Shown here: one piece after another, positions 25,800-36,142 of the stretch
Numbering within the stretch: the first letter of the stretch is position 1
Layout of the letters: every line of letters begins with the position of its first letter
Made by a program: the position numbers and the translations under genes
Notes under the pieces: generated by a model
What the model was told of the DNA's origin: nothing
What the model saw: the letters and a program-made list of their open reading frames with translations, nothing else
Database searches by the model: none
Source: Betaproteobacteria bacterium
GTDB lineage: Bacteria; Pseudomonadota; Gammaproteobacteria; Burkholderiales; Burkholderiaceae_C
Direction of reading: 5' to 3'
Assembly: GCA_010030205.1 (NCBI GenBank)
Contig: RGQD01000008.1
Span: forward strand, 1-36,872
DNA: 36,872 nucleotides

Positions 25800-26224
25800 C
25801 GCGCGGCCTCGGCCTGCTCGACGCAATGATCGCGCTGGCGATACTGTCCTTCGGGCTGCTCGCGCTGACAGGACTGCAAAGCCGAACGATCGCCCGCGGC
25901 ACCGAAGCCCAGTCGCGCCTGCTGGCAAGCCAGTTCAACGACGAACTGCTGAGCAGGGTGCTGGTCGATGTCGCCAACGCCCGCTGCTACACCCTGCCGC
26001 AGGTCGGCAACTGCACCAGCGCCAGCGCCCTGGCCAGCACCGCAGACTGGGCCACCAGCGTGGCCGCAGCACTGCCGCCTCCGGTGAGCACGAGCTCAAC
26101 GCTGGATGCTGCAAGCGGGCAACTCTCAGTGCTGATCACCTGGACCACCAAGGACCGCGATGCCGGCTCGATGGCCAGCGACATCATGCGCCAACAGCTG
26201 GCGGTGACCGATGTCCGCCCCTGA
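25796..26224 (+). CDS. pilV: Type IV pilus minor pilin PilV-like
   Basis: A 142-residue PilV-like prepilin. The short leader MTRG precedes LGLLDAMIALAILSFGLLAL, so mature position 5 is Asp rather than the usual Glu. QSRLLASQFNDELLSRV is PilV-like. Residue 5 normally aids N-methylation and assembly; Asp keeps the charge. The ATG overlaps the stop of the FimT-like gene (ATGA), and the stop overlaps the start of pilW. Confidence 0.85.
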   Translation: MTRGLGLLDAMIALAILSFGLLALTGLQSRTIARGTEAQSRLLASQFNDELLSRVLVDVANARCYTLPQVGNCTSASALASTADWATSVAAALPPPVSTSSTLDAASGQLSVLITWTTKDRDAGSMASDIMRQQLAVTDVRP

Positions 26225-27278
26225 GCGCCGACATCTCCGGCCGAAGCCCGGCCGGCGGCGCGGCATGTCCATCGTCGAGTTGATGGTCGGCATGGTGGTG
26301 GCGCTGTTGGTCGGCTTGGCCGCTGCCGGCAGCGCGATCGTCTTCACCGCGTCGCAACGCCAGGGCCTCGGGGTAGGCAGCGCCAACCTCAACGGTGCGA
26401 GTGCGCTGGCCGGGATCAAGCGCGACGTCGCCGCAGCCGGGCTGGGATTTTTCGGCGACTCGACATTTCGCTGCAACACCCTGAACCTCAGCGTCAACAA
26501 CACGGTGCTCACCGACGCCAGCAGCTTCTCGCCCGCACTGATCACCAGCCAGGGCAACAACGACCGCATCGACATCGTCTATGCCAGCCAGATCAGCGCC
26601 GGCATCAGTGTGCTGCTCAACGCGGCATCGGACGGCAGTTCGGCAGAACTGCGCTCGCTGCTGCCGGCAAGCGTCGGGCAGGCCGTTCTGCTGGCGCCGG
26701 CCACGCCTGGCTCGCCTTGCCTGCTGCGGTCGATCACCGCCATGGCCGTCGCGACCGCAGACAGCAAGCAGCAGCTGAGCTTTGCCAGCACGGGTCGCTA
26801 CAACCAAGCGGTGTTCAGCAACAACCCCGCATTCCCGGACAAGAGCAGTGCAGCGCTGCTCGGAGACCTGATCTGGAGCCGCTATCGGCTGGACGGCACA
26901 AACCTGCTGCTTGAGCGTCCATTGTTGGGTGACTCGGCTGTGTTGCAACGCAACGTGATCGGTCTGCGGGCGCAGTACGGCGTTGCCGCTGTCGGCGGCA
27001 CCACGATCGAGAGCTGGCAGAACGCGAGCGGGTCAGACTTTGCCACCCTGACCAGCGCGGCATTGCCTCGCGTGCGTGCGCTGCGCATCGGGCTGGTGAC
27101 GCGCAGCGCGCAGCGCGAGAAGGAATCCGCCTCCGGCCACTGCGAGGCCAGCATGAACAAGCCCAAGCTGTTGGGCAACACCGTCGAACCCGACCTCAGC
27201 GACTGGGCCTGTTACCGCTACCGCAGCGCGGTCACCGTGGTGCCACTGCGCAACTTTGTGTGGGGCCTCGCGCCGTGA
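26211..27278 (+). CDS. pilW: Type IV pilus minor pilin PilW-like
   Basis: A 355-residue PilW-like protein. The leader of about 18 residues ends KPGRRRG and is followed by MSIVELMVGMVVALLVGLAA, with Glu at mature position 5. Then comes the PilW block LAGIKRDVAAAGLGFFG and the usual large beta-rich body, with LRALRIGLVTRS-like (RVRALRIGLVTRSA) near the end. It is the largest pseudopilin of the set. It overlaps pilV by 14 bases and pilX by four (GTGA). Confidence 0.88.
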   Translation: MSAPERRHLRPKPGRRRGMSIVELMVGMVVALLVGLAAAGSAIVFTASQRQGLGVGSANLNGASALAGIKRDVAAAGLGFFGDSTFRCNTLNLSVNNTVLTDASSFSPALITSQGNNDRIDIVYASQISAGISVLLNAASDGSSAELRSLLPASVGQAVLLAPATPGSPCLLRSITAMAVATADSKQQLSFASTGRYNQAVFSNNPAFPDKSSAALLGDLIWSRYRLDGTNLLLERPLLGDSAVLQRNVIGLRAQYGVAAVGGTTIESWQNASGSDFATLTSAALPRVRALRIGLVTRSAQREKESASGHCEASMNKPKLLGNTVEPDLSDWACYRYRSAVTVVPLRNFVWGLAP

Positions 27279-27802
27279 AACAAGACCAAAGCGGGATGGC
27301 GATGATCGTCGTGCTGGTGCTGCTGTCGGTGTTGCTGATGGGCGCACTCGCGCTGGCTCGACTCACCGAGGTCGGCACCCTGGCCGCTGGCAACGCGAGT
27401 TACCGAGAGGCTTCGATACAAGCTTCAGCGGTGGGCATGAACACCGCCTACCTTGCCGTGCGAGATCTCACCAACGAGGACCAGAGCATCACCGGCTGGT
27501 ATTGGTCCACGATGCAAGCCACCCAAGGCGACGACATCTCAAATCTGAACTTCGACAGCGCGCCAGAACTCCTGGTCGGCAACTACCGGGTGCGCTATGT
27601 CGTCGACCGGCTGTGCAACACCGCGCCTGTAACCAACACGCTGCTGCAATGCCTGGTCAAGCAGATACCGCAGACCGAGAGCAGCAAGGCCGGCGGCGAG
27701 TCGGTCGACCCACCCAATGCCAGACAGTTCAGGGTCACGGTCCGGGTGACCGGGCCCAAAAACACCCAGACCTGGACTCAAGGCCTCGTCACCAAGGGCT
27801 GA
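27275..27802 (+). CDS. pilX: Type IV pilus assembly protein PilX-like
   Basis: A 175-residue protein with one N-terminal transmembrane segment, starting VKQDQSGMAMIVVLVLLSVL from a GTG at 27275, inside the end of pilW. The QSG-hydrophobic start is typical of PilX, which lacks the glutamate and often lacks a classic cleavage site. The body is small and polar, with two or three cysteines (DRLCNTAP, LLQCLVKQ). In the P. aeruginosa cluster PilX sits between PilW and PilY1, as here. Confidence 0.85.
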   Translation: MKQDQSGMAMIVVLVLLSVLLMGALALARLTEVGTLAAGNASYREASIQASAVGMNTAYLAVRDLTNEDQSITGWYWSTMQATQGDDISNLNFDSAPELLVGNYRVRYVVDRLCNTAPVTNTLLQCLVKQIPQTESSKAGGESVDPPNARQFRVTVRVTGPKNTQTWTQGLVTKG

Positions 27803-27847
27803 GCCGCGCCCTGGGTATCCCATCCCCAAAAGCTATCGAGGTGCCGC

Positions 27848-30800
27848 ATGCATGCGCTTGTTCGAACCCTGAGCCGCGACACAGCCTTGTTGTGCCTGCT
27901 CGTCAGCCTGAGCGCAGCAGCCACCAACCTGGCCGAGCTGCCGCTCAAGGCCTCGGTGCTGGCCAAACCCAATGTGGTGTTCGGCCGCGATGACTCCGGA
28001 TCGATGGACTGGGAGGTGTTGCTGAGCACCGACGACGGCATTGCCTGGTGGAACGGCAGCAACTCGGCCTGGGACAGCGCCGCCAACAAAGCGGTCTACA
28101 CATCGGCCACAAGCGGTAATCGCTTGACGCATCTGTTCCCGATGGGAACCGCCACCGGCGGCCAAATCTACGCGATCGGCTCCGACAACGGGCGGATCGC
28201 ACCACCGATCGCGCAACTCGGGTGGCTGCGGTCCAGCGCCTTCAACCCGCTGTACTACAACACCAAGACCAGCTACCCGGCTTGGTCGCCGGCCTATGTC
28301 AGCGCCGCGCTGCGCAACTATGCCGATGCGCCAACAACGGCCGCGCCATCGCACCCCGGGCCGCTGTCGCCCACACCAGTCACGCTCAACGTCGGCACGC
28401 AGTGGAGCTCGACCAACACCAACTTCAGCAACAGCGACTACCAGTTCAGCGTGATGCCGGGCATGGTGTTGCCGATCGGCACCAAGATCAAGGCGAGCAG
28501 TTCGAGCTCGGGGCTGTGCAGCGGCAGCACGCTGCAAACGCTCAGCGCGGCGACCGTGGTCGGTTCGGGCAGTCGCTGCCAAGCCTCGCTGCCCTATTAC
28601 CCGGCCACCTTCTGGCAGCGCACGGTCTGCCCGGCTGGCGACGCCGGCTGCACCGCGGCGCCCGACTGTGTCGCCAGTAGCCCGGTGACGAACCCGGACG
28701 CCGACTGTGTCAGCGCGCCCGACGGCCTGGGCAAATTGCGCCGCTACGAGATCAAATCAGGGATTAGCTTCCCGTCGGGCCGCAGCTTTGCAGCCGAGTT
28801 GCAAAACTTCGCCAACTGGTTCACTTACTACCGCAAGCGCAAGCTGATGCTCGCTGGCGCGATGGGCCGCGCGCTAGAGCCACTGACCGGCGTGCGGCTG
28901 GGCGTGGTGCCGTTTTGCGACGGCAGCAGCAGCGACGCCTGCGCGGTGCCAACGATGTTCGACGCCGACAGCAGCAACAACGCCAGCAACCGGCGCGCCG
29001 CCGCAGGCACTTTCTACCTCAACGCCCTGAGCTCGCAAGGCACGCCAACCCACAACACGATGAAGTACATCGCCGACCAGTTCAACACCAACACCAACAT
29101 CGTCCAGTACGCCTGCCAACGCAACAACCTGTTCGTCGTCACCGACGGCTTCTCCAACACGACGGCGATCACGCCGCCGTCCTGGGACTCGGGCAAGTCG
29201 GCCAGCACCTGGGGCGCCGGCGCGCCCTACCAGACCAGCGCCAACGGCTCGCTGGCCGACCTGGGACTGCGCTACTACACCAACCGGTTGCGCGCCAGCG
29301 GCGCCAATGCGCTGAGCGCAGGCCGCCTGCCCTCGGGAGACCCCACACGCCGCAACCCCGATCTCAACACCGATCTGCACATCACCACCTACGGCATCAC
29401 GCTCGGCGCGCGCGGCAAGCTGTTTCCAGACGTCAGCAACCCTTTCGCGACCGACGTTTTCGCCACGCCACCGACCTGGCCGACCCCGGTAGCGGATGAC
29501 CCATCGATGATCGACGACCTCTGGCACGCGACGGTCAACGGCCGCGGCCAGATGTACCTGGCCGGTGACGTCGAGTCACTGAAGGCAGCGATCCAATCGG
29601 CATTCAACGACATCCTCAACCAAGAGGGCTCACAAGCCAGCGTGGCCGTCAGCTCGGTCAACCTCGACCGCGGCGACTCGCAGGCCTACCTCGGCTCCTA
29701 CAACCCGGCCGGCTGGTCGGGCGACCTGTCGGCCAACCCGATCGACCCCGGCACCGCCGCGCTGTCAACGACCGAGAACTGGTCGGCCGCGAGCCTGCTG
29801 GCGACTCGCGACTGGACGTCCAGGCTGATGTTCAGCTCGGTTGGTAGCAGCGGCCTGGACTTCAACGCTGCCAATGTCGGGGCTGCAATCAACCCCAACG
29901 CGGCCAGCTTCACCAACCAGCAGGTGGTGGACTACCTGCGCGGCAACCGCAGCGGCGAAGGCAGCATGTTCAGAGCGCGAACCAGCCTGATCGGCGCGGT
30001 GGTCAACGCCGAGCCGGTGCTCGCGCGCGACGAACGGGCGGTCTACCTGGCATCAGGCGACGGCATGCTGCATGCGCTCGACACCCTCAGCGGCAAAGAG
30101 GAATGGGCCTATGCGCCGCCCGACACCTTGGCCAACCTGGGCCAATCGGTGCAGCGTGGCTGGGTCTACCAGACCCTGCTCGATGCGACGCCAGCCTATG
30201 GGCGGCTGTCGTCGGGCAAGAAGTTGCTCGTCGGCGGACTTGGCGCGGCTGGGCGAAGCTATTACGCGCTCGACGTCAGCAATCCCAAGAATCTGAACAC
30301 GGCTGCCGCCGTGGCACAGTTCCGCTGGATTTTCCCAGCCAGCGCCGACGCAGCCAACCGCGCCAAGATGGGTTACACCATCGGCAAGCCGGTGATCACC
30401 AGGACTGGCGACGGCGATGTCGTGCTGCTGAGTTCAGGCGTTGACAACGCCCAAGCCGTGGGCGACGGCAAGGGTCGCTTGTGGGTGATCAATGCCAGCA
30501 CCGGCGCAGTGATCAAGGCCTTCAAGACTGCCGCCGGCAGCACGGCAGCCGAAGCTGGTTTGTCCCACGTCTCGGCCTTCAAGGAGACCGACGGCAGCGT
30601 GCGCTATGCCTTCGGCGGTGACTTGCTGGGCAATGTCTGGCGATTCGACCTGGAAAAGACCGGCGTGGGGGAACTCGACGCCGACCTCGTCGCGGTGCTG
30701 CTTGACGCGTCGGGCAACACCCAACCCGTCACCTCAGCACCCGAGATGATCAGCCTGAACGGCAAACGCATCATCCTGCTAGGCACCGGCAGGCTGCTCG

Positions 30801-31312
30801 ACATCAGCGATTTTGGCAACAGCCGCACCCAATCGTTCTACGCCATCGCCGATGGCCCGACGCTGAACAATGCGCGCGCTAGCCTGGTGCGCCAGGTCTA
30901 CAGTCGCGGCAGCAATGGCGCCGGCACGCTGACACGGAATACGGTGAACTGGGTGAGCGACCGGGGCTGGTATATCGACCTGCCTGCCGGTGAACAAGCC
31001 AACACCGACCCGATCGTCACCTACGGCGCGGTGGCTTTCGTCAGCAACATCAACGGCGCGACCGACTGCAGCCAGTCGTCCTACCTCTACCTGATCGACG
31101 TCGGCTCAGGCAGTCTGACCTCAGGCGAGACCACCGCGTCTTGGCTGATCGCAGCCAACGCCTCGTCGTCGAGGGTGATCACGCTGCGTGTGATCGACGG
31201 CAAGATCGTCGGCGTGACCCACCGATCCGACAACGGCGTGTTCCAGCAGCGCCTGCCGCTGGGCCAGACCATCACCCCGGCCAAAAGCGCTTGGCGCGAA
31301 ATTCGACGCTAA
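27848..31312 (+). CDS. pilY1: Type IV pilus tip-associated adhesin PilY1
   Basis: A 1154-residue exported PilY1. The signal peptide spans about residues 1-25. The N-terminal part is von Willebrand A-like, with the metal-site motif DDSGSM at 48-53 and the later strand NNLFVVTDGFSN. The C-terminal half, from about residue 715, is a beta-propeller: VYLASGDGMLHALDTLSGKE, DATPAYGRL, LLVGGLGAAGRSYYALDVSN and GGDLLGNVWRFDLEKTG. PilY1 acts at the pilus tip in adhesion, surface sensing and control of retraction, with the minor pilins encoded just upstream. GAGGTG lies seven bases before the ATG. Its TAA stop overlaps the stop of the convergent phosphatase gene. Confidence 0.95.
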   Translation: MHALVRTLSRDTALLCLLVSLSAAATNLAELPLKASVLAKPNVVFGRDDSGSMDWEVLLSTDDGIAWWNGSNSAWDSAANKAVYTSATSGNRLTHLFPMGTATGGQIYAIGSDNGRIAPPIAQLGWLRSSAFNPLYYNTKTSYPAWSPAYVSAALRNYADAPTTAAPSHPGPLSPTPVTLNVGTQWSSTNTNFSNSDYQFSVMPGMVLPIGTKIKASSSSSGLCSGSTLQTLSAATVVGSGSRCQASLPYYPATFWQRTVCPAGDAGCTAAPDCVASSPVTNPDADCVSAPDGLGKLRRYEIKSGISFPSGRSFAAELQNFANWFTYYRKRKLMLAGAMGRALEPLTGVRLGVVPFCDGSSSDACAVPTMFDADSSNNASNRRAAAGTFYLNALSSQGTPTHNTMKYIADQFNTNTNIVQYACQRNNLFVVTDGFSNTTAITPPSWDSGKSASTWGAGAPYQTSANGSLADLGLRYYTNRLRASGANALSAGRLPSGDPTRRNPDLNTDLHITTYGITLGARGKLFPDVSNPFATDVFATPPTWPTPVADDPSMIDDLWHATVNGRGQMYLAGDVESLKAAIQSAFNDILNQEGSQASVAVSSVNLDRGDSQAYLGSYNPAGWSGDLSANPIDPGTAALSTTENWSAASLLATRDWTSRLMFSSVGSSGLDFNAANVGAAINPNAASFTNQQVVDYLRGNRSGEGSMFRARTSLIGAVVNAEPVLARDERAVYLASGDGMLHALDTLSGKEEWAYAPPDTLANLGQSVQRGWVYQTLLDATPAYGRLSSGKKLLVGGLGAAGRSYYALDVSNPKNLNTAAAVAQFRWIFPASADAANRAKMGYTIGKPVITRTGDGDVVLLSSGVDNAQAVGDGKGRLWVINASTGAVIKAFKTAAGSTAAEAGLSHVSAFKETDGSVRYAFGGDLLGNVWRFDLEKTGVGELDADLVAVLLDASGNTQPVTSAPEMISLNGKRIILLGTGRLLDISDFGNSRTQSFYAIADGPTLNNARASLVRQVYSRGSNGAGTLTRNTVNWVSDRGWYIDLPAGEQANTDPIVTYGAVAFVSNINGATDCSQSSYLYLIDVGSGSLTSGETTASWLIAANASSSRVITLRVIDGKIVGVTHRSDNGVFQQRLPLGQTITPAKSAWREIRR

Positions 31313-31935
31313 TGCTCCAAGGCCTCCAAGTGCCCTGCATCATGCCAGCCCACCAGCGTGAAACCCTGCGGCGTGTGCAGCAGTCGGTTGATCGCCGCGT
31401 TGCCCAGGGTCCAGCTGCGCGGGGCATCCAGCGCGGTGCGGGTCGCTGCGCGGTACAGGCAGTCGAGCACCCCACCGTGGCTGACCAGCGCGATCGTTCG
31501 ACCGGTGTGAGCCGCGACGAGACCTTCGACCGCGGCGATCGTTCGAGCGTAGAACACACGCAGGCTCTCGGCACCCTCTGGCGCGAAATCTGGATCACGG
31601 CTGTGCCAACGCCGCGCGAGCTCGGGCGATTGCTGGTCGATCTGCTGCCGGGTCTGGCCTTCGAGCACGCCGAAACAGCGCTCGCGCAGGCCAGGGTCTG
31701 CGCTCAGCGGCAGACCCAGCGGCGCGGCCAGCGCCTGCGCGGTCTGCCACGCGCGGCCCAGGTCGCTGGCGATCACCGCGCTCAGGCCTTCGTCGCGCAG
31801 TGCATCTGCCAAGCTGGCAGCCTGGCGCTGGCCGACCCGATCGAGCGGGATGTCGATCTGACCTTGCAACCTGAACTCGGCATTCCAGGCCGTCTGGCCG
31901 TGACGAATCGCGACGATGCGGGTGGCTTCAAACAC
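31309..31935 (-). CDS. Histidine phosphatase family protein (GpmB/CobC-like)
   Basis: A 208-residue phosphatase of the phosphoglycerate-mutase-like family. The catalytic motif is IRHGQTAWNAE with the nucleophile histidine in RHG. ASDLGRAWQTAQ and ALVSHGGVLDCL carry the second arginine and second histidine. Many such genes are called phosphoglycerate mutase, but a broader phosphatase activity is likely. It starts at a GTG that overlaps the upstream PEBP gene by eight bases, so the two are probably coupled. Confidence 0.9.
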   Translation of the reverse strand: MFEATRIVAIRHGQTAWNAEFRLQGQIDIPLDRVGQRQAASLADALRDEGLSAVIASDLGRAWQTAQALAAPLGLPLSADPGLRERCFGVLEGQTRQQIDQQSPELARRWHSRDPDFAPEGAESLRVFYARTIAAVEGLVAAHTGRTIALVSHGGVLDCLYRAATRTALDAPRSWTLGNAAINRLLHTPQGFTLVGWHDAGHLEALEH

Positions 31936-32551
31936 GCAGTCGTCGGTTCAGCGTGTAAGTGCCCGACAGCGTGGCCGCGTCCAGCACATAGTCGATCAGC
32001 GCGTCGCGCACCTGAGGGCCGGTGAAGCTGCCCTCGACCGGCAGCCTAGCGATGTCCAGCGCGTAGAGCGTGAACACATAGTGGTGCACCAGCGCATCGT
32101 TGAAAGGCGGAAACGGGCCGTCGTAGCCAAAGTACTGCCCGCGCTTGTCGGCGTCGCCGTCAAACCAGCCGGTATAGTCGTTCAAACCCTGGCGCGCGCC
32201 ATCTGCCTGCGGACCGGGCTTGCCTCGCGGGGTGAAGCCGTCGCTCCACTGACCCGCTGCGAAACCACTGCAGCTCGGTGCCAGGTCGACCATCACCCAG
32301 TGGAAAAAATCGACCCTGGGCGCGTCGACCGACACCTCGCGATCGGTTTGGTTGACATCGTCCGCGACGCCCGGCACGTCGAAATCCTGGCACAGCAGCA
32401 CCAGCGAGCGGGTACCAACGGGCAACTCGCTCCAGGCCAGCGGTGGACTGAGGTTGTCGGCGAAATCGACACCGGCCTCGGTCAGCCTGCCGGCAGCATA
32501 GCGCTCGGGGATCGCCTCACCGTTGGCCCAGCCATCGCTCCATAACTTCAT
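31928..32551 (-). CDS. YbhB/YbcL-family (PEBP-like) protein
   Basis: A 207-residue member of the phosphatidylethanolamine-binding-protein family. LVLLCQDFDVPG and FFHWVMVDLAPS, plus GYDGPFPPFNDALVHHYVFTLYALD (quoted in part: YDGPFPPFND and HHYVFTLYALD), form the family ligand pocket. The long acidic loop around DDVNQTDREV is typical of the betaproteobacterial subgroup. The role is unknown. The start at 32551 has AGGAG nine bases upstream. No signal peptide is seen. Confidence 0.92.
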   Translation of the reverse strand: MKLWSDGWANGEAIPERYAAGRLTEAGVDFADNLSPPLAWSELPVGTRSLVLLCQDFDVPGVADDVNQTDREVSVDAPRVDFFHWVMVDLAPSCSGFAAGQWSDGFTPRGKPGPQADGARQGLNDYTGWFDGDADKRGQYFGYDGPFPPFNDALVHHYVFTLYALDIARLPVEGSFTGPQVRDALIDYVLDAATLSGTYTLNRRLRV

Positions 32552-32605
32552 TCGATTTCTCCTGCACACATGTCGGGCTGAGCCCGGACCGGACGGTAGG
32601 CGTGC

Positions 32606-32929
32606 TCAGACACCCCAGACCACCGGCACCTCTTGGGCAGCAGCACGCTTGAGCAGATCGACCATCGGCCACATCCGCTGGCGCATGCTCACCCCATCTC
32701 GGGGCCGCAGGGTTCGGCCCTGCGCTGCGGCTTCGGACTCGGCCTCGCGGCGTGCCGCCTCGTCGACCGCAACAGCTTGTTCGATCGCAGCGATCGCGGC
32801 GGCCATCGCGGGCGGCTCGATGATGCCTTTGGCTGCCGGGTCGCGACCGATCGCGCGCAGCAGCGCATCGCCGTTGGGGCCGAGCATCAGGATGTCACCG
32901 CCAGCCTTGGATTTGAACTTGTAGATCAT
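32606..32929 (-). CDS. DUF1840 family protein
   Basis: A 107-residue cytoplasmic protein matching DUF1840, a family mainly of Burkholderiales with unknown function. It starts MIYKFKSKAGGDILMLGPNG and continues ALLRAIGRDPAAKGIIEP, then an alanine- and glutamate-rich helix and VDLLKRAAAQEVPVVWGV. The start at 32929 agrees with the family. It lies 54 bp upstream of the PEBP gene. Confidence 0.93.
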   Translation of the reverse strand: MIYKFKSKAGGDILMLGPNGDALLRAIGRDPAAKGIIEPPAMAAAIAAIEQAVAVDEAARREAESEAAAQGRTLRPRDGVSMRQRMWPMVDLLKRAAAQEVPVVWGV

Positions 32930-32974
32930 CTGCGCTGCGCGCCCGGGTTGCAACGCCTCGATTGTGCACAGCCG

Positions 32975-33738
32975 CTAGCGCAGCACCAAAGCACGCCAGG
33001 CTGTCGGCGTGTGCCCCGTCAGACGTTGAAAGAACCGGGTGAAGTAGCCGGCATCGGCAAAACCCAGCCCAAGACCGATCTGCTTGATGCTCTGTGTGGT
33101 GTATGCCAGGTCACGCTGGGCCTCGAGCACCAATCGGCCGTGCAACACGCCCAGCGCCGAATGGCCCAGCACTTGGTGGCAGACCCGGTTGAGCTGGGTC
33201 GGCGTGATACCCATCGTCCTTGCCATGGTGGCCAGCGAGGGTTGCTGGCGGAACCCGGACTCGACCAGCTCGCGCAAGCGCCTCACATGGGCCAGCGCGC
33301 GCGAGTTGCCCGCCGGTGCCGGATCACCGGTCATCGCAGGGTCGGGCAACAGGCGACCGAGCATCACCGCCAGGTGCAGCAGCGCGGCGTCGAGCGCCAA
33401 GTCGCGCCAGGGTGCGGCTTGGGCGAATGCTTCGCGCAGACGCGCCACCGCATCATGCAGGGCCTGACCTTGCGGGTCGGCCGCAGGCCAGGCCAGCCAT
33501 CGTGTTTGCACCAGCCGATCGGCCAAGGCCGGCGCACGCTGCAGCAGTCGCAGCAGGTGCTGCTCAAGCAGCGTGATCACCGTGCCTTCGATGTCGGGCG
33601 CGAAAACGAAACCATGCGGCACCAACGCGGGCACCAACGCGGGCACCAGCGTGCATAGCTGGGCAGGCTGGCCGACGCCGCGCTCCGACCGTACGGCGCC
33701 GGACCGGGTTCAAGCTTGACGGAGACGGCGTCGCGCAT
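32975..33738 (-). pseudogene. pobR: AraC-family regulator, PobR-like, N-terminally damaged
   Basis: The frame from 33646 to 32975 encodes 223 residues. It begins within a cupin-type sensor domain (LVPHGFVFAPDIEGTVITLL) and ends with two intact AraC helix-turn-helix units (SLATMARTMGITPTQLNRVC; GFADAGYFTRFFQRLTGHTP). About 80 N-terminal residues usual in PobR are missing, and the frame meets a stop upstream without a good start. In another frame, from ATG 33738, the sequence reads MRDAVSVKLEPGPAPYGRSA and later SLPSYA, resembling a PobR N-terminus. This suggests a deletion with frameshift near 33650, next to a 12-bp tandem repeat. Divergent pobA supports the identity. A short functional protein cannot be excluded. 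Confidence 0.65.
33621..33644. repeat. 12-bp tandem repeat at the pobR break
   Basis: ACCAACGCGGGC occurs twice in direct succession (33621-33632, 33633-33644) and a degraded third copy follows. On the minus strand it encodes a repeated Leu-Val-Pro-Ala. It lies where the reading frame of the pobR-like gene seems broken. Confidence 0.7.
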
Positions 33739-33777
33739 GTTCGAATGGTGCAATTACTTGCGACATCCGTCCATTGA

Positions 33778-35001
<1,224 letters not shown>

Positions 35002-35053
35002 TCCGCTGACCCATCGCCGCACCGAACCCGCCCCTCCAACCCAGCCGACCCAC

Positions 35054-36112
35054 ATGACCACAAACAACAGCCCTGCAAGCCGCGAATCGAACGATTTCAT
35101 CGCCTTGAATCCGCAGTGGCTGGCGCTGCGGACCGAAGCGGTGCTGGCGCCGGATCAGCCGATCGTCGACCCGCATCACCACCTGTGGGACCACGACGGC
35201 GACCGCTACCTGATGCCCGAACTGCTGCTCGACACCGGCGGCGGGCACAAGGTGCTGAGCACGGTGTTCGTCGAGTGCCGCGCGATGTACCGGGTGGACG
35301 GCCCGGAAGAGCTGAAATCGCTGGGTGAGACCGAGTTTGTCAACGGCATTGCCGCGATGAGCGCCTCCGGCGCCTATGGTCCGACGCGTATTGGCGCGGG
35401 CATCGTCGGCAATGTCGACCTGCGCCTGGGCGCTCGCGCCGAAATTCCGCTGCAAGCCCACATCAGCGCCGCCGGCGGGCGCTTTCGCGGCATCCGTCGC
35501 GGCTCGGCCTGGCACCCGGCCGGCCTGAAGGTCACCAGCGCCAATCCGCCACCAGGGCTGCTGATGCAGCCGGACTTCCGCCTCGGCTTTGCGCTGCTGG
35601 CGCGGTTGGGCTTGTCATTCGACGCCTGGCTGGTGCACACCCAGATCGACGAAATCATCGACTTGGCACGCGCCTTTCCAGACACCACCATCGTGTTGGA
35701 CCATGTCGGTGGTCCCTTGGGCATCGGCCCTTACGCGGGCAAGCGCGACGAAGTGTTCACCGTCTGGCGCCAGTCGATACGCCAGTTGGCAAGCTGCGCC
35801 AATGTCTGCGTGAAGATCGGCGGACTGGGCATGCACACCATGGGCTTGGATTTCCACACCCGCGACCTGCCGCCAAGCTCAGAAGAACTGGCGCAAGCCT
35901 GGAAGCCCTACGTCGAGACCGCGATCGAATGCTTCGGCGCGAAGCGCGCCATGTTCGAGAGCAATTTCCCGGTCGACAAAGGCAGTTGCAGCTACACGAC
36001 GCTGTGGAATGCCTTCAAGCGCCTGAGCGCCGGCTGCTCGGCAGACGACAAGACGGCGCTGTTCAGCGGCACGGCGAGCCAGGTCTACCGGCTCGACGCT
36101 ACAGCGGCTTAA
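35054..36112 (+). CDS. Amidohydrolase family protein (COG3618-like)
   Basis: A 352-residue metal-dependent hydrolase of the amidohydrolase_2/TIM-barrel type. IVDPHHHLWDHDG holds the HxH metal motif near residue 40. IVLDHVGGPLG and AMFESNFPVDKGSCSYTTLWNAF match conserved C-terminal blocks, the latter with the catalytic Asp region. The substrate may be a lactone or carboxylated aromatic, but this is unknown. It lies 52 bp after pobA and converges on a TRAP permease gene. Confidence 0.88.
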   Translation: MTTNNSPASRESNDFIALNPQWLALRTEAVLAPDQPIVDPHHHLWDHDGDRYLMPELLLDTGGGHKVLSTVFVECRAMYRVDGPEELKSLGETEFVNGIAAMSASGAYGPTRIGAGIVGNVDLRLGARAEIPLQAHISAAGGRFRGIRRGSAWHPAGLKVTSANPPPGLLMQPDFRLGFALLARLGLSFDAWLVHTQIDEIIDLARAFPDTTIVLDHVGGPLGIGPYAGKRDEVFTVWRQSIRQLASCANVCVKIGGLGMHTMGLDFHTRDLPPSSEELAQAWKPYVETAIECFGAKRAMFESNFPVDKGSCSYTTLWNAFKRLSAGCSADDKTALFSGTASQVYRLDATAA

Positions 36113-36142
36113 CTACAGTGGCTTAACTACAGCAGCTTGAAA
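36101..36142. repeat. 14-bp tandem repeat at a convergent gene junction
   Basis: ACAGCGGCTTAACT (36101-36114), ACAGTGGCTTAACT (36115-36128) and a degraded ACAGCAGCTTGAAA (36129-36142) follow one another. The first unit carries the amidohydrolase stop (TAA) and the join of units two and three carries the permease stop (TAG on the minus strand). Confidence 0.8.
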
